Positions 4,451-5,512 of a DNA stretch of 5,512 nt are shown here, one piece after another (position 1 is the first letter of the stretch; every line of letters starts with the position of its first letter). The position numbers and the translations under genes were made by a program. Source of the DNA: Thermoflexales bacterium (GTDB taxonomy: Bacteria; Chloroflexota; Anaerolineae; J036; Brachytrichaceae); the NCBI GenBank assembly GCA_017998555.1, contig JAGOCU010000112.1:1638-7149 (forward strand). Reading direction: 5' to 3'. The notes beneath the pieces were generated by a model. It saw only the letters and a program-made list of their open reading frames with translations. It did no database searches and was not told the origin of the DNA.

Positions 4451-5512
4451 TTATCGTTTCGGATCAAGCGACGAAAAGTAATCCCGAATGTAGTCGCGGA
4501 GGGCGGCCGGAACATCGCCGGTTTGAAGCGCCTGGTCGGCGGTCTTCGCGTATTCGCGATAGACCTGCTGATACGGCACAATGCTGTTGCCCGGAAGCGC
4601 CGGCCGCGGGTTGCTATTCGGGTCAGGCGACGTGCGGCTCTGTGATTCTGGCAGCACGACATTGCTTCCAGTGGGATTCAGCCGCGTGCCCGGGGCATAG
4701 ACGCTGTTGTCCGTGCCGATGTCTTCAGAGTGGCCTGGGGTGATCGAATCGCCCGGGCCGCTTGAGCCGGGTTGCCCACCCTGCGCTTCGGTCGGCGCGC
4801 CACCCTGGCCCTGGCCGGGCTCGCCCTGCTGGCCGGGCTGGTCGGTCGGCGAGCCTTCGGATCCTGGCGTCTTTCCTGGCTGAGACTGGGCGCTGTTCGA
4901 GGACTGGCCGGTCGCCTCAGCGACCCTCTGCCGCGCGTCAGCGGCGGCCTGTTCGGCCGCTTCGAGCGCATTCTCGGAGGCCTGCGCCTGGCTGGATCGA
5001 TCGAGCGAATCGGCGGCTTTGCCGAGCTGTTCCTGGGCCGATTCCGCTTTGCCCTGCCGCAAGTCCTGGGCGGCCTGGCGCAACTGGCTCGCGAGTTGAG
5101 GATCGGAGTTCTGGACCTCGCGCGCCATCTCGTCGAGTTGATTGGCGACCCGCTGCTGTTCGGCTTCGCTGAGCGCCTGGCCGTTCTTGCTGGTGAGTTG
5201 GCGCATCTGTTCGGCCGCTTTCTGGAAGTCACCCTGGGCGAGCGACTCGGCCATCTGGCGGGTCAGTTCGTCGGGGGTCAGGTTCTGGCCAGCCTGGCGC
5301 AGATCCTCGCGCGCAGCAGGGTTCGCATCGTTTTGCAGCGCGTCCAGCCTGGCCTGGGCCTCATTCAGAGCGGCCAGGGCCTGTTCCGGCGTCGCGTTGG
5401 CGTCCTCGAGGTTGCGCCGAGCCTGGTCCAGCGCGTCCAGGGCGTCCTGTTTCTGCGCGTCGCTCAGAAAGGGCGAGTTCTCGATCGCCTTTTCAACCTC
5501 GGCGATTTTGGC
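4451..5512 (-). CDS. Partial coiled-coil protein with Gln/Gly/Pro-rich linker and conserved-looking C-terminal tail (5' end outside window)
   Basis: The frame is open without a stop from the right edge to the TAA at 4451-4453, so the gene starts beyond the window. 353 C-terminal residues are visible, numbered here from the edge. The ATG at 5252-5254 is internal: the 86 codons before it have the same composition and pattern. Residues 1 to about 200 are Ala/Gln/Leu/Glu-rich amphipathic helix, probably coiled coil. They contain two copies of an LxQGxxxxAxEQ pattern (visible 91-102 and 151-162), and similar helices come before. Residues about 203-275 are a low-complexity Gly/Gln/Pro/Ser linker, probably disordered. 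Residues 310-353 form a compact tail (SIVPYQQVYREY ... VPAALRDYIRDYFSSLDPKR). No membrane segment is visible. The layout resembles the C-terminal half of large proteins found beside MoxR-type ATPases and DUF58 proteins, or of DUF4175/TIGR02302-type proteins. This comparison is from memory and unproven. Function unknown. Confidence 0.85.
   Translation of the reverse strand, partial: AKIAEVEKAIENSPFLSDAQKQDALDALDQARRNLEDANATPEQALAALNEAQARLDALQNDANPAAREDLRQAGQNLTPDELTRQMAESLAQGDFQKAAEQMRQLTSKNGQALSEAEQQRVANQLDEMAREVQNSDPQLASQLRQAAQDLRQGKAESAQEQLGKAADSLDRSSQAQASENALEAAEQAAADARQRVAEATGQSSNSAQSQPGKTPGSEGSPTDQPGQQGEPGQGQGGAPTEAQGGQPGSSGPGDSITPGHSEDIGTDNSVYAPGTRLNPTGSNVVLPESQSRTSPDPNSNPRPALPGNSIVPYQQVYREYAKTADQALQTGDVPAALRDYIRDYFSSLDPKR

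Noticed and set aside
5252..5254. ATG as the true start of the coiled-coil gene
   Set aside because: The frame remains open for 86 more codons to the window edge with the same Ala/Gln/Leu helical composition, so the ATG is internal.

Overview
The window is GC-rich bacterial chromosome, most likely from a member of the Chloroflexota (Anaerolineae/Chloroflexia type). The main hint is the secreted lipoprotein at the left, whose lipobox cysteine is followed by a long Thr/Pro/Ala linker (TATPT, PTATP units) of the kind very common in that phylum. Short GTAGAGACG...CGTCTCTAC palindromic repeats and a SpoVS gene in an otherwise ordinary metabolic setting fit the same picture. This assignment is an inference from style; no rRNA or tRNA gene is present to confirm it.

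Layout from left to right. Positions 1-56 hold nothing recognisable. Positions 57-176 are a compact repeat element of three 22-bp palindromes at a 46-bp period, with 25-bp inverted ends. Its right end supplies the stop codon of a minus-strand lipoprotein alpha/beta hydrolase (173-1288). A 178-bp divergent spacer (1289-1466) contains a strong 13-bp inverted repeat and a weak promoter candidate ahead of ilvD (1467-3155, plus strand), the dihydroxy-acid dehydratase of branched-chain amino acid synthesis. A 22-bp perfect hairpin (3178-3224) separates ilvD from the convergent minus-strand genes. These are a short-chain dehydrogenase/reductase (3240-3986) and, 22 bp upstream of it, spoVS (4009-4269). 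The two genes have matching AGGAG ribosome sites and probably form an operon. A 181-bp spacer without a gene follows. The 3' part of a larger minus-strand gene for a coiled-coil, Gln/Gly/Pro-rich protein then runs off the right edge (4451-5512).

The genes do not form one obvious pathway. ilvD is housekeeping biosynthesis, the hydrolase is a cell-surface enzyme of unknown substrate, spoVS encodes a small regulatory protein of the Alba-like fold class, and the SDR is an oxidoreductase of unknown substrate. I see no convincing new defence, mobile or secondary-metabolite system. The most interesting items are the repeat element fused to the end of the hydrolase gene, the inverted repeat just upstream of ilvD, the spoVS-SDR pair, and the two-part architecture (coiled coil, disordered linker, compact C-terminal tail) of the partial gene.
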